Source: an uncultured Paracoccaceae bacterium (lineage in GTDB: Bacteria; Pseudomonadota; Alphaproteobacteria; Rhodobacterales; Rhodobacteraceae). From it: a stretch of 49,720 nt of DNA. Positions within the stretch are counted from its first letter, which is position 1; every line of letters begins with the position of its first letter. The DNA is taken from the NCBI GenBank assembly GCA_947489705.1, contig CANLEQ010000007.1:157937-207656 (forward strand). Reading direction: 5' to 3'. Below the pieces are notes generated by a model, which saw only the letters and a program-made list of their open reading frames with translations, ran no database searches and was not told the DNA's origin. This document shows positions 26,221-35,086 of this stretch, piece after piece. A program made the translations under genes and the position numbers.

Positions 26221-27516
26221 TTATCGGTGATCGGTGGCAAGCTGACGCTCGAGCCACTGCGAGTATTGCGAGATGCTGTAGCAGACGATGAAGAACAGCA
26301 GGGCGGCAAAGCCATAGAGCTCCCAGTAGACGCCATTCCAGTCCGTCGAGGCCAGGATCGGACCACGGATCATGCCCACGAGGTCGAACATGGAGATGAT
26401 CGAGACGAGCGTCGTATCCTTGAAGAGCCCGACGGAGACATTGACGATGCCCGGGATCGAGATCTTGAGCGCCTGCGGCAGGATGATGAGCCGCATGCTC
26501 TGCGCATAGTCGAGCCCGAGGCTCTCGGCACCCTCGTACTGGCCGCGCGGCAGCGCGGCGAGACCGCCCCGGATCACCTCGGCGATATAGGCGGAGGCGA
26601 ACATCGTGATCATGATGATGACACGCAGGATCAGGTCGAAATTCGTGCCCGGCGGCAGGAAGTATGCCAGCACCACGTTCGCCACGAAGAGCAGCGTGAT
26701 GAGCGGCACGCCGCGGACGAATTCGATGAAGACGATGCAGATCCACTTGATGATCGGCAGGCTGGATTGCCGGCCGAGTGCCAGCACGATGCCAAACGGC
26801 AGCGAGAGCGACACGCAGATGACGCCGAGGATCATGTTGAGCATGAACCCCCCCATGTCTCGCGATGCAACTTCCTGCAGCGCGAGGAACCGCGGCTCGG
26901 CCTCGCTGACGAATCCTCCGAGCCACCAGACTACGGCCGCCGCCACGACGCCGCCGAAAAGCCCGATCGCGAAGCTGCGTGCGACGAGGCGCGAATAGAC
27001 GACGTATCCTGCGACTACGCCCGCAAGCGCCACCAGGGGCACTAGGATCGTTCCCCCCCAGAGCAGCCAGTAGGCGGTGAAGGGAAAGAGCAGCGTCAGT
27101 ATCATGAAAGGCCGCGGAATCGCGGGAAAGAGGACCGGCGCCGCGCAGATGAACAAGAGCACGAAGGCCAGCGTCGGCCGCCAGTACTTATCCGAAGGAT
27201 AAGAAAACCCGAAGAGCAGCTGGTACCAGCGGTCGGTCAGCACCGCGAAGCAACCGCCGACCTCGCCGCCGGCGATCTCGCGACACTCGCGGATGCTGTC
27301 GGCCTGCCAGACGCCCCCTAGGAACCACGGGATGAACCCCGATAGCAGGACATAGACGACGTAGATCGCCGCAAGCGTCAGAAGCGCGTAGAACCAGTTC
27401 GAGAAGAGGTTGACCCGAACCCATTTGAAAAGGCCGGTTTCCTGCAGCGGCGGCTCCTTTTCGGACAGGAAAGTCTCGCGCACGTAGCCCACGGATTCGG
27501 AATGCATGTCGCTCAT
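26221..27516 (-). CDS. bztC: Amino-acid ABC transporter permease BztC/AapM
   Basis: A 431-residue permease with an extended N-terminus and about eight membrane segments, longer than HisM/GlnP permeases as expected for BztC/AapM. The C-terminal half has the polar-amino-acid permease pattern: FVRGVPLITLLFVANV, then the EAA loop ADIRGGL-equivalent AEVIRGGLAALPRGQYEGAESLG. It forms a heteromeric channel with BztB. It starts 3 bases after the bztB stop. Confidence 0.94.
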   Translation of the reverse strand: MSDMHSESVGYVRETFLSEKEPPLQETGLFKWVRVNLFSNWFYALLTLAAIYVVYVLLSGFIPWFLGGVWQADSIRECREIAGGEVGGCFAVLTDRWYQLLFGFSYPSDKYWRPTLAFVLLFICAAPVLFPAIPRPFMILTLLFPFTAYWLLWGGTILVPLVALAGVVAGYVVYSRLVARSFAIGLFGGVVAAAVVWWLGGFVSEAEPRFLALQEVASRDMGGFMLNMILGVICVSLSLPFGIVLALGRQSSLPIIKWICIVFIEFVRGVPLITLLFVANVVLAYFLPPGTNFDLILRVIIMITMFASAYIAEVIRGGLAALPRGQYEGAESLGLDYAQSMRLIILPQALKISIPGIVNVSVGLFKDTTLVSIISMFDLVGMIRGPILASTDWNGVYWELYGFAALLFFIVCYSISQYSQWLERQLATDHR

Positions 27517-27519
27517 CTC

Positions 27520-28731
27520 TCAGCGCTCCTTGAGGGAAACGGAGGCGTTGTAGACGTTCATCACGCCCGAGATCGACAGGCTGATGACCAGATAGAACAG
27601 CATCAGCAGCAGAATCGTCTCGATCGCGCGGCCGGTCTGGTTCAACGTGATCCCGCCCAGCGTCGCGGTGATGTCCGCATAGCCCACAGCGATGGCGAGC
27701 GAGCTGTTCTTCGTGATGTTGAGGTATTGCGAGATCAGCGGTGGCACGATGACGCGCAGGGCCTGCGGCAGCACCACGAGCGACATGATCCGGTTGGAAC
27801 GCAGCCCGAGCGAGGCTGCGGCCTCGGTCTGGCCGTGGCTCACCGACAGGATGCCGGCGCGCACGTTCTCGGCGATGAAGGCCCCGGTATAGACCGACAG
27901 CGCAAGCCAGAGCGCGATCAGCGGCCGCCCGATCTGCAGCCCGCCACCGAAGTTGAAGCCTTGCAGTTCGGGCACGTCGAGCGAGACCGGCTGGCCCATC
28001 AGGAAATAGGCCAGGATCGTCGGGACGAAGAGAATACCGAGCGACGGCCAGAAGGTCGGCAGCAGGGTGCCATCCGAATAGAGCTTGGCGACCGCATAGC
28101 GGCGGTAGAGCACCACGCCCACGATCGAGGCGAGAAAGACCGCAATCACGATCAGCGACCCCGGCCCCCAGATCGGCGCGGGAATATAGATGCCGCGGTT
28201 GGTGGCCGCAATGAGCCCGAGCCACATGGAGCTGTCGGGATCGTCGCCCCGAAACGCCGACGGTGAGGGCAGTTGCTGCACCACCGTCCCGATCATCAGG
28301 ATCCAGATCAGGACGGGCACGTTGCGGAACGCCTCGACATAAGCGCTCATCAGCTTGCGCACGAGCCAGTTCTTCGACAGCCGAAGCACGCCGGCGATCA
28401 CCCCGAGGATCGTGGCGGTGACGCAGGCCATGACCGACACCAGGAGCGTGTTGAGAAGCCCCACGAGTGCCGCCCTGAGATGGGTCGAGCGACTGGTATA
28501 GTCGATCATCGTCTGGTTGATGTCGTAATTGGCAGGATCGCCAAGAAACTCGTAACTGAAATTCAGCCCCGCGGCGGCCAGGTTGCGCACCAGATTGATG
28601 CCGAGAAACGCCATCGCGACGATGATCAGGATCAGGGCGAAGAACTGGAACGTCAGGCCGCGATACCGCCGGTCGTTGAGCAGCATCGAAAGGCGGAAGC
28701 CACCGTCATGCGGGTCCGTAACACTTGCCAT
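27520..28731 (-). CDS. bztB: Amino-acid ABC transporter permease BztB/AapQ
   Basis: A 403-residue permease with an extended N-terminal and periplasmic part and about eight membrane segments. Key segments are AFRNVPVLIWILMI and the EAA-type loop AENVRAGILSVSHGQTEAAASLG. It pairs with BztC. It follows bztA after a 129-base spacer that contains a strong hairpin, so expression is probably lower than that of the binding protein. Confidence 0.94.
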   Translation of the reverse strand: MASVTDPHDGGFRLSMLLNDRRYRGLTFQFFALILIIVAMAFLGINLVRNLAAAGLNFSYEFLGDPANYDINQTMIDYTSRSTHLRAALVGLLNTLLVSVMACVTATILGVIAGVLRLSKNWLVRKLMSAYVEAFRNVPVLIWILMIGTVVQQLPSPSAFRGDDPDSSMWLGLIAATNRGIYIPAPIWGPGSLIVIAVFLASIVGVVLYRRYAVAKLYSDGTLLPTFWPSLGILFVPTILAYFLMGQPVSLDVPELQGFNFGGGLQIGRPLIALWLALSVYTGAFIAENVRAGILSVSHGQTEAAASLGLRSNRIMSLVVLPQALRVIVPPLISQYLNITKNSSLAIAVGYADITATLGGITLNQTGRAIETILLLMLFYLVISLSISGVMNVYNASVSLKER

Positions 28732-28820
28732 CGATGTAAATCCCCGTCGGATTCTGGCGGATTTCTGAGCTGACCCTCATATGGCGGGGCCGCCATCCGC
28801 TCGTATAGCGATGCAGATAT

Positions 28821-28851
28821 GGAAAGGGCGCGGAATGACCGCGCCCTTTCC
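28821..28851 (-). promoter_or_regulatory. Intercistronic hairpin between bztA and bztB
   Basis: A perfect 13-bp stem, GGAAAGGGCGCGG (28821-28833) with CCGCGCCCTTTCC (28839-28851), and a 5-base loop. It begins 9 bases past the bztA stop on the minus strand and has no T-tract. As in the smo operon, it probably stabilises the binding-protein message or attenuates transcription into the permease genes. Confidence 0.8.
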
Positions 28852-28860
28852 CGAGTTATC

Positions 28861-29880
28861 TCAGCGGAACGGCGGTGCGTAGAGCAGGCCGCCATCGGTC
28901 CATTGCGCGTTCAGGCCGCGCGACAGTCCGATCGGAGTGTTCTCGCCGATGGTCTTCTCGAAGATCTCGCCGTAATTGCCGTTGGCCTGGATCGCCTTCA
29001 CGGCCCAGTCGTTCGGCAGGCCGATCATATCGCCGAGATTGCCTTCGGTGCCGAGCATGCGGTTGATCTCGGGGCTGTCGCCAGCGGCCGAAGCCATGTC
29101 GGCCACGTTGGTCGAATTGACGCCCATCTCCTCGGCGGCGATCAGCGCGTTCAGGGTCCACCGGACGATGTCGCCCCATTCGTTGTCGCCGTGCCGCACC
29201 AGCGGGCCCAGCGGCTCCTTGGAGATGATCTCGGGCAGGATCACGTGATCGCCGGGATTCTCGAACGTGGCGCGGGTCGCGGCAAGGCCACTCGCGTCGG
29301 TGGTGTAGGTATCGCAGGCGCCCGCCAGATATTGCTGCTGCGCTTCGGCATTGGTTTCGATCGGCACGGGTTCGTAGCTGATGTTGTTCTTGCGGAAGAA
29401 GTCCGCGAGGTTCAGCTCGGTGGTGGTGCCGGTCTGAACGCAGACGGTCGCGCCGTCGAGATCGAGCGCGGAGGTCACGCCCAGCTCGGTGGGGACCATG
29501 AAGCCCTGGCCGTCGTAATAGTTGATGCCGGTGAATTCGAAGTTCAGATCGTTGTCGCGGCTGAAGGTCCAGGTCGTGTTGCGCGCCAGCATGTCGATCT
29601 CGCCCGACGCAAGGGCCGTGAACCTGGTCTTGCCGGTGGTCGGAACGAACTCGACTGCACTCGGGTCGCCGAGCACGGCCGCGGCCACGGCACGGCAGAG
29701 CGACACGTCGAACCCTTCCCATTCACCGCTCGCATTCGGTGCGGCGAAGCCGGCCAGTCCCGTAGCGACGCCGCAATTGAGCGTGCCCCGCTCCTTCACG
29801 TCGTCCAGCGTCGCGGCTGCAGCGGCCCCGGCGATCAGGCCGCCCGCGGCGACAGCACCGAGTAGAATGGTCTTGGTCAT
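28861..29880 (-). CDS. bztA: Amino-acid binding protein BztA/AapJ
   Basis: A 339-residue periplasmic binding protein of family 3. Residues 1 to about 22 are a signal peptide ending GAAAA. The mature start TLDDVKERGTLNCGV and the segment GKTRFTALASGEIDMLARNTTW match the general L-amino-acid binding proteins AapJ/BztA. The expected substrates are glutamate, glutamine, aspartate and asparagine. AGGAAGAGGTAAAC precedes the ATG. It is the first gene of bztABCD. The 208 bases upstream are comparatively AT-rich near 29955-29970 and must hold the operon promoter, but I could not fix its boxes. Confidence 0.95.
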   Translation of the reverse strand: MTKTILLGAVAAGGLIAGAAAAATLDDVKERGTLNCGVATGLAGFAAPNASGEWEGFDVSLCRAVAAAVLGDPSAVEFVPTTGKTRFTALASGEIDMLARNTTWTFSRDNDLNFEFTGINYYDGQGFMVPTELGVTSALDLDGATVCVQTGTTTELNLADFFRKNNISYEPVPIETNAEAQQQYLAGACDTYTTDASGLAATRATFENPGDHVILPEIISKEPLGPLVRHGDNEWGDIVRWTLNALIAAEEMGVNSTNVADMASAAGDSPEINRMLGTEGNLGDMIGLPNDWAVKAIQANGNYGEIFEKTIGENTPIGLSRGLNAQWTDGGLLYAPPFR

Positions 29881-30088
29881 GTTTACCTCTTCCTGGTTTC
29901 TCCACCCCTGGCGGGCGGTTTTTCATGTCCAGCCGTGCGGCCGGTTGATCAGATGGGATATTAATAATCCGAGCAGGCACAAGTTTGCGAGCATTGATCG
30001 CGAGAGGTCAAGCCAATGAGCACGAAAGGTGATGAATAAAGAGGCGCAACGCTCGTCAATTCGGCGCGACCTCTTCAGGCCGCGTGTG

Positions 30089-30805
30089 TCAGCCGGTGCT
30101 TCGGGACAACGTGAGGAACCGATGCGCGTCGCGGAAATCCGCGTGCTTGCGCGCGGCGACGGCGTCGGCCTCTTCGTCGCGGCCCCATTGCTCCGCCTGC
30201 CATTCCTCATCGAGGCGCGAAAGCGCCCAGACCGCATCCGGCGCATAGGCCCCGTCGCTCGCGGCGAGGCCCAGGACCAGCGACCCCGTCAGCGCCACAA
30301 GATCGTGGAAGCTTGCAAGCTCGAACGGCGACATCGCCTTCATCGGAGCGGCGAGCCTGGCGATCGCGTCTGGATCCTGCGCCACCGGCATGACGCCCGC
30401 CGTGGTCACAAGGCGCGCGCCGTAGGTGTCGCTGGCCCAGTCGAGCAGCGGGTCCCAGAGCGCATCCTGCCGCGCGACGAGGACGTCCGGCGCCTCGGCC
30501 CGATAGGACAAGAGATCGGTGCGGCCATACTCGGCCAGCATCTCGACGATCTCCGCACGCTGCGGCACCACCTTGTCGATTGCGGAATTGGCGGTGCGCG
30601 TCATCGGCATGGAGGCGGGATCGACGTTCTCGTCCTGCGCCTCCCATTCCTCCGCGACGGCCCGCGCCATCGCCCGCGTCGGCAGGATCAGCGGCGCCTT
30701 GGCCGGAGTGCGCAGGGGCTTGTCGTCGAGCGCGACGCTCGCCCCATCGTCCAGTTCTGTCACGTTCGCGGCCTTCCAGAACCGCTTCATCGTCCATTCG
30801 CTCAT
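30089..30805 (-). CDS. ATP12-family F1-ATPase assembly chaperone
   Basis: A 238-residue protein of the ATP12 family, which in mitochondria and alphaproteobacteria assists assembly of the F1 alpha subunit. Visible family features are MKRFWKAANV at the start, VALDDKPLRTPAKAPLILPT and SPFELASFHDLVALTGSLVLGLA. The ATG at 30805 follows GAAGGACCGAC and gives the usual length. It is the last gene of the rarA-crcB-rluC-ATP12 operon, 14 bases after rluC. Confidence 0.92.
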   Translation of the reverse strand: MSEWTMKRFWKAANVTELDDGASVALDDKPLRTPAKAPLILPTRAMARAVAEEWEAQDENVDPASMPMTRTANSAIDKVVPQRAEIVEMLAEYGRTDLLSYRAEAPDVLVARQDALWDPLLDWASDTYGARLVTTAGVMPVAQDPDAIARLAAPMKAMSPFELASFHDLVALTGSLVLGLAASDGAYAPDAVWALSRLDEEWQAEQWGRDEEADAVAARKHADFRDAHRFLTLSRSTG

Positions 30806-30819
30806 GTCGGTCCTTCGAT

Positions 30820-31866
30820 CTAGACGAGATCCTCGAACGGGTCTTCGGGCGCCTCGCGGCTTTCCCACCCGAGAAAATCCCAGCTATGGCGCATATGGCC
30901 CGGCATCGGAGCGGTCACGGTCAGATCCGCACCGGTGACGGGATGGCGGAACGCCATCGACCGCGCGTGGAGATGCAGCTTGCGACCGATCTCCTCGCCC
31001 AGGCCCGCGCCCCAGCCATCGCCGAGATTCTCCTGCGAGGAGCCGCCGTACTTTCCGTCGCCGATGATCGGATGCCCGAGCTCGGCCATATGCGCGCGCA
31101 GCTGGTGCGTCCGCCCCGTCACCGGCTCGAGTGCCAGCCAAGAGACACGGCCCCCCAGGGCCGACAGCGTGGCATAGCGCGTCTCGGCCCGCTTTGCGCC
31201 TTCGGTGTCGGCGACGTCACGCGGATGCAGACAGATCATCTTCTCGCCCTGCCCCCGCGCGCCGTGACCGGGCGCCTTCATCAGGCCGAACTTGACGATG
31301 CCCATGCGGGGCTGTGGCGTGCCGGCCACGGCGGCCCAATAGATCTTGCGTGTCGCCTTGTGACGAAGCGCTTCGGTCAGGCCCTTGGCCGCCATCCGCG
31401 TCCGCGCCAGCAGCAGGATCCCCGACGTGTCCTTGTCGAGCCGGTGCACCAGCCGCGGCCGGTCCTCGAGCCCGAACCGCAATGCCTCGGAGAGCTGATC
31501 GACATGGCGCGTCGTCTTGCTGCCGCCCTGCGTCGCAAGACCCGCGGGCTTGTTCAGAACGATGATGTCGTCGTCGCGATAGAGCACGGCATCGCGCATC
31601 ATCTTCGCGTCGGCCTCGCTGACATGGGTGGAGGAACTCTGCGCCGCGGGAGCGGCCTCGTCGGGAAGCGGCGGAATGCGCACCTCCTGCCCCGCCTCGA
31701 TCCGGGTCGCACCCTTCACCCGGCCGCCATCGACGCGGATTTCGCCCTTGCGGCACATCTTGTCGATGCGGCCCTGCGGTATATGCGGAAAATGCCGCCG
31801 GAACCAGCGATCGAGCCTCTGATCGCCCTCGTCGGCGCCGACGATGACCGTCTGAACAGCACTCAT
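30820..31866 (-). CDS. rluC: RluA-family 23S rRNA pseudouridine synthase
   Basis: A 348-residue enzyme. An S4 RNA-binding domain is at residues about 15-70 (RLDRWFRRHFPHIPQGRIDK). The catalytic domain has HRLDKDTSG at 141-149, where D144 is the catalytic aspartate. Later GRTHQLRAHMAELGHPIIGD is typical of the RluA/C/D group. RluC versus RluD is not certain from sequence; the symbol reflects the S4-containing form most often found here. Its ATG overlaps the crcB stop (ATGA). Confidence 0.88.
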   Translation of the reverse strand: MSAVQTVIVGADEGDQRLDRWFRRHFPHIPQGRIDKMCRKGEIRVDGGRVKGATRIEAGQEVRIPPLPDEAAPAAQSSSTHVSEADAKMMRDAVLYRDDDIIVLNKPAGLATQGGSKTTRHVDQLSEALRFGLEDRPRLVHRLDKDTSGILLLARTRMAAKGLTEALRHKATRKIYWAAVAGTPQPRMGIVKFGLMKAPGHGARGQGEKMICLHPRDVADTEGAKRAETRYATLSALGGRVSWLALEPVTGRTHQLRAHMAELGHPIIGDGKYGGSSQENLGDGWGAGLGEEIGRKLHLHARSMAFRHPVTGADLTVTAPMPGHMRHSWDFLGWESREAPEDPFEDLV

Positions 31867-32240
31867 GCAACGATCCCCCGTGCCATAAGAAGTCCCAGGA
31901 ACAGGCCGCCGATCGAGGCGCCCACCGACAACAGGATATAGGCGGCCGCCTGCGAAACGGCTCCGCGCTCCATCAGGGTGACCGCCTCGAGAGAGAAGGA
32001 CGAGAAGGTGGTGAACCCGCCCAGCAACCCCGTCTGCACCAGAGGCGACAGATGCGTAAGCCCGCGATGCGCGGCGACGACCACGAAAACGCCCATCATA
32101 AGCGAGCCCAGCACGTTCACCGTCAGGATCGCCAGCGGAAATCCCGGGCCCGTCGCGCGCGTGATCGCAATGCCGAGCGACCAGCGCAGAGCCGCACCGA
32201 CGCCGCCGCCGATCATGACCTGTAGGAGGGATGCCATCAT
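31863..32240 (-). CDS. crcB: Fluoride channel CrcB/Fluc
   Basis: A 125-residue membrane protein with four hydrophobic segments. It exports fluoride as a dual-topology homodimer. The conserved asparagine is in AILTVNVLGSLMMG and the phenylalanine/threonine-rich segment is GLLGGFTTFSSFSLEA; the N-terminal GGGVGAALRW is also typical. Two ATGs in tandem (32240 and 32237) follow GAGGAGGGCCGC. No fluoride riboswitch pattern is evident in the 31 bases to rarA, so it appears to be expressed with its operon. Confidence 0.94.
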   Translation of the reverse strand: MMASLLQVMIGGGVGAALRWSLGIAITRATGPGFPLAILTVNVLGSLMMGVFVVVAAHRGLTHLSPLVQTGLLGGFTTFSSFSLEAVTLMERGAVSQAAAYILLSVGASIGGLFLGLLMARGIVA

Positions 32241-32271
32241 GCGGCCCTCCTCTCGGGCGCAGGGGGATTTG

Positions 32272-33588
32272 TCAATCGCCCGCCCTCCGTTCACGCTGCT
32301 TCGCGAACCAGTCGAGCCGCTTTTTCAGGTCGCGTTCGAAGCCCCTTTCCAACGGCTGGTAGTAGGTTCCCCGCGCCATCCCGTCGGGAAAATAGTTCTG
32401 ACCGGAAAAGCCGTCCTCCGCATCGTGATCGTAGGCATAGCCCGCGCCATAGCCCTCCTCTTTCATGAGCTTGGTGGGCGCGTTCAGGATGTGCTTCGGA
32501 GGCGGCTCGGAGCCGGTCTTCCGCGCGGCGGCGCGGGCCTGCTTGTAGGCGACGTAGCCCGCATTCGACTTGGGCGCGAGGGCGAGATAGGTGACCGCCT
32601 GCCCCAGCGCCAGATCTCCCTCGGGCGAGCCCAGCCGCTCGTAGGTTTCCCACGCGTCGAGGCATTGCCGCTGCGCCTGGGGATCCGCGAGGCCGATATC
32701 CTCGATCGCCATGCGGGTGATCCGCCGCGCCAGATAACGCGGGTCCTCCCCCCCGTCGAGCATGCGCGACAGCCAGTAGAGCGCGGCGTCGGGATCGGAT
32801 CCGCGCACCGATTTGTGCAACGCCGAAATGAGGTTGTAATGGGCATCGCCCGACTTGTCGTATTGCGGCGCACGGCGCATCAGCCGCGTCGTCAGGGCGT
32901 CCGGGTCGAGCGGTCCCTCCACCTTCCACGAGGCGATCTGTTCGATCAGGTTCAAGAGCGCACGACCGTCTCCGTCGGCCATCCCGATCAGCGCGTCCCG
33001 GGCCGCGGCGTCGAGCGGCAAGGGCCTCTCCAGCTCCCGTTCCGCGCGTTCGATGAGATCGGTGAGATCGGCGTCGTCGAGGCGCGTGAGGACGAGGACC
33101 TGCGCCCGCGACAGAAGCGCCGCGTTGAGCTCGAAGCTCGGGTTTTCGGTGGTCGCGCCCACGAGGAGGATGGTGCCGTCCTCCATATGCGGCAGGAAGC
33201 TGTCCTGCTGCGCCTTGTTGAACCGGTGGATCTCGTCCACGAACAGGAGAGTACCCTCGCCGTTCCGCCGGCGGATCTTGGCCGCGTCAAAGACCTTCCG
33301 TAAATCGGGAACACCCGTGAAAATCGCGCTGATCTGAACGAAATGGAGATCCGTCTGGTCGGCCAGAAGGCGGGCGATGGTCGTCTTGCCGACGCCCGGA
33401 GGCCCCCAGAAGACGAGCGACGAGAGCGTCCCGGCATTCAGCATGACGCCGAGCGGCGCGTCGGGCCCGAGCACCTGTGTCTGCCCGATCACCTCGGAGA
33501 GCTTGCGCGGCCTGAGCCGATCGGCCAACGGACGGGTCGCGGCGTCGCGGGGTGGCGTGTCGGGGGTATCGTCGAAGAGATCGGCCAT
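32272..33588 (-). CDS. rarA: Replication-associated recombination ATPase RarA/MgsA
   Basis: A 438-residue AAA+ clamp-loader-like ATPase acting at stalled replication forks. Walker A is GPPGVGKTT near residue 62, Walker B is LLFVDEIHRF, and sensor 1 is LVGATTENPSFEL. The C-terminal YPDGMARGTYYQP-type segment (NYFPDGMARGTYYQPLERGF) is typical. The ATG at 33588 is chosen because the protein then begins MADLFDD as in relatives, although the ribosome site lies very close. It is first in the operon with crcB, rluC and ATP12. Confidence 0.95.
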   Translation of the reverse strand: MADLFDDTPDTPPRDAATRPLADRLRPRKLSEVIGQTQVLGPDAPLGVMLNAGTLSSLVFWGPPGVGKTTIARLLADQTDLHFVQISAIFTGVPDLRKVFDAAKIRRRNGEGTLLFVDEIHRFNKAQQDSFLPHMEDGTILLVGATTENPSFELNAALLSRAQVLVLTRLDDADLTDLIERAERELERPLPLDAAARDALIGMADGDGRALLNLIEQIASWKVEGPLDPDALTTRLMRRAPQYDKSGDAHYNLISALHKSVRGSDPDAALYWLSRMLDGGEDPRYLARRITRMAIEDIGLADPQAQRQCLDAWETYERLGSPEGDLALGQAVTYLALAPKSNAGYVAYKQARAAARKTGSEPPPKHILNAPTKLMKEEGYGAGYAYDHDAEDGFSGQNYFPDGMARGTYYQPLERGFERDLKKRLDWFAKQRERRAGD

Positions 33589-33657
33589 ACCCCCGATGTA
33601 GACGGCGGGCGGGCACTTCGCCAGTGACGGCAACGCGCCTGCCCGCCTCTTCGCGCG

Positions 33658-34248
33658 TCAGTTCATGGATTTGGCGAAGTTCATGGAAACGACCTGGTTC
33701 ATCACCCCCTCGATATCCATCACCGGGCCCATTGCGGTCATGTCGACCTGAACCCGTTTCGCCCAACGAGGCCAATTGGCGTTGAGAAGGGTCAGGCACG
33801 ACGTCGCGCCGACCTCCTGAGCGGATTTCGCCAGCTCGAGAACGAGTTGCGCATGAACGCGGCGGCGTCGCACCGCGGGAACGCGGTGGGACACGAAGAG
33901 CCGCGAGCTTTCCCAGACAGTTTCCGCGACCGGTGCCTCTTCATAGAGCAGGTTCGAGGGGATCGTTTCCAGAAGTCCCCTCTGGGCGTCGCGAATCATG
34001 TAGGTGTAGATGCCGCATTTCGCGGTGGTCGGTGTCAGCCTGTTACCCGCCAGGATCTGTCCATCTTCGTCATGGACGACCACCCAGCGACTGGCAGGCG
34101 TATCGTACTGGTCGAACTCCATCCCCAATGCCTGTGGCAGGTCCCAGTGATTGTGCTGGATGAACCATTCGTGACGGGCACGAAGCATGTTGGCGAAAAG
34201 CTCGCCGTGCTGGTGGATGTTTTCGAAAGAGAGAGTTGTCGTACGCAT
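33658..34248 (-). CDS. N-acyl-homoserine lactone synthase (LuxI family)
   Basis: A 196-residue autoinducer synthase. The family's invariant residues are all present in order: R25 and F29 (RARHEWF), W35, D46 and D49 (EFDQYD), R70 (GNRLTPT), and E113 with R116 (WESSR). It makes an acyl-homoserine lactone from S-adenosylmethionine and an acyl carrier or acyl-CoA; the chain length is not predictable. The ATG at 34248 follows a perfect AGGAGG site. It lies 98 bases after luxR on the same strand. No clear lux box was found in that gap. Confidence 0.96.
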   Translation of the reverse strand: MRTTTLSFENIHQHGELFANMLRARHEWFIQHNHWDLPQALGMEFDQYDTPASRWVVVHDEDGQILAGNRLTPTTAKCGIYTYMIRDAQRGLLETIPSNLLYEEAPVAETVWESSRLFVSHRVPAVRRRRVHAQLVLELAKSAQEVGATSCLTLLNANWPRWAKRVQVDMTAMGPVMDIEGVMNQVVSMNFAKSMN

Positions 34249-34346
34249 TATTAGCCTCCTAAATGCACTCGGAGGGGCAGCCCCCACAAAGCAAATCTAT
34301 CCGAAGGCGTTCTTTATGCGAGGCGTCTCGCCGTCGCGGAACAGAA

Positions 34347-34958
34347 TTAAAGCAGATTGAAGTCTTTGGCGCGCTGAATTGCTTCCGCGGTGGTTCGCGC
34401 CATCAGCTTGTCGCGCGCGCCGGAAAGCCGCAATTTGAGCGCACTTTCCGAAATGCCCAGTATTGCGGCGGCAGCGGTATGCCGATGCCCGTCGGCTACG
34501 CATTTCAGCGCCTCGAGCTGCGCCCGCGTCAGGCGGACATCAGGGTCGGCCATCGAGTGCAAGTTCTTTGTGATCTTCTCGATATTCGCGATCTCGGCAT
34601 CGGTGAATTCCCGGTCACTGCGCGCGAGACTACCCACGGTACGCGACGTGATAGGACCGGCCGAGACGGTCACGCCGTAATTCAGGTCGAACTTGCGCGC
34701 CTCGGCAAAGATCTTGAAGGGATCGGGGATGCGCGGGTTGGACCAGCGCGTGGCACCGGTGGTGGCAAACGACCATGCCGTCATCGGGTCGCGTAAAACG
34801 TATCCATTTTGAGTATAATGTTCGGTCCAATCCTCGCGATAGGTCTGAAAGAACATCAGGGGCGAGGTGAAACGGATATGCAGCGCCAGGAAATAGCCGG
34901 CTTCTGCAAATTCACCGAGCTTCGAAAGCTCCGAGTCGAAACTATTCCTGTCAAGCAT
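34347..34958 (-). CDS. LuxR-type quorum-sensing regulator
   Basis: A 203-residue protein, shorter than the usual about 240 because the autoinducer domain begins late. The ligand-binding residues align with TraR at constant offset: W44, Y48, D57 and W72 correspond to W57, Y61, D70 and W85. The C-terminal helix-turn-helix (residues about 142-203) reads LTRAQLEALKCVADG, then AAAAILGISESALKLRLS. It should sense the lactone made by the neighbouring LuxI. It starts 128 bases beyond the end of rplQ, with a terminator and a palindrome between them. Confidence 0.94.
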   Translation of the reverse strand: MLDRNSFDSELSKLGEFAEAGYFLALHIRFTSPLMFFQTYREDWTEHYTQNGYVLRDPMTAWSFATTGATRWSNPRIPDPFKIFAEARKFDLNYGVTVSAGPITSRTVGSLARSDREFTDAEIANIEKITKNLHSMADPDVRLTRAQLEALKCVADGHRHTAAAAILGISESALKLRLSGARDKLMARTTAEAIQRAKDFNLL

Positions 34959-34997
34959 ACGGCAGTCTCACGAATTCCGTACCTGGCGGCAATGAAC

Positions 34998-35009
34998 ATC
35001 GACGTCGAT
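34998..35009. promoter_or_regulatory. 12-bp palindrome upstream of luxR
   Basis: ATCGACGTCGAT is a perfect 12-bp palindrome 40-51 bases upstream of the luxR start codon, where an operator could act. It does not resemble the classical lux box. Chance is possible, since GC-rich DNA rich in CGA triplets yields such palindromes. Confidence 0.35.
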
Positions 35010-35038
35010 TAGTAACAGGGTGACGTTAGGTAAGGCAT

Positions 35039-35080
35039 TGCAGCGACCCGCTTCGCGCTGGCGCGGGGCGGGTCGCTGCA
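35039..35080 (-). terminator. Terminator of the ribosomal operon after rplQ
   Basis: TGCAGCGACCCGC (35039-35051) and GCGGGTCGCTGCA (35068-35080) form a perfect 13-bp stem with a 16-base loop that can fold further. It begins 6 bases past the rplQ stop. A long T-tract is absent, as is common in GC-rich alphaproteobacteria. Confidence 0.8.
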
Positions 35081-35086
35081 TCGACC

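Noticed and set aside
34249-34346. A lux box between luxR and luxI
   Set aside because: Only short repeats (GGGGC-A-GCCCC and GCGAG/CTCGC) are present; none resembles the ACCTG...CAGGT pattern.
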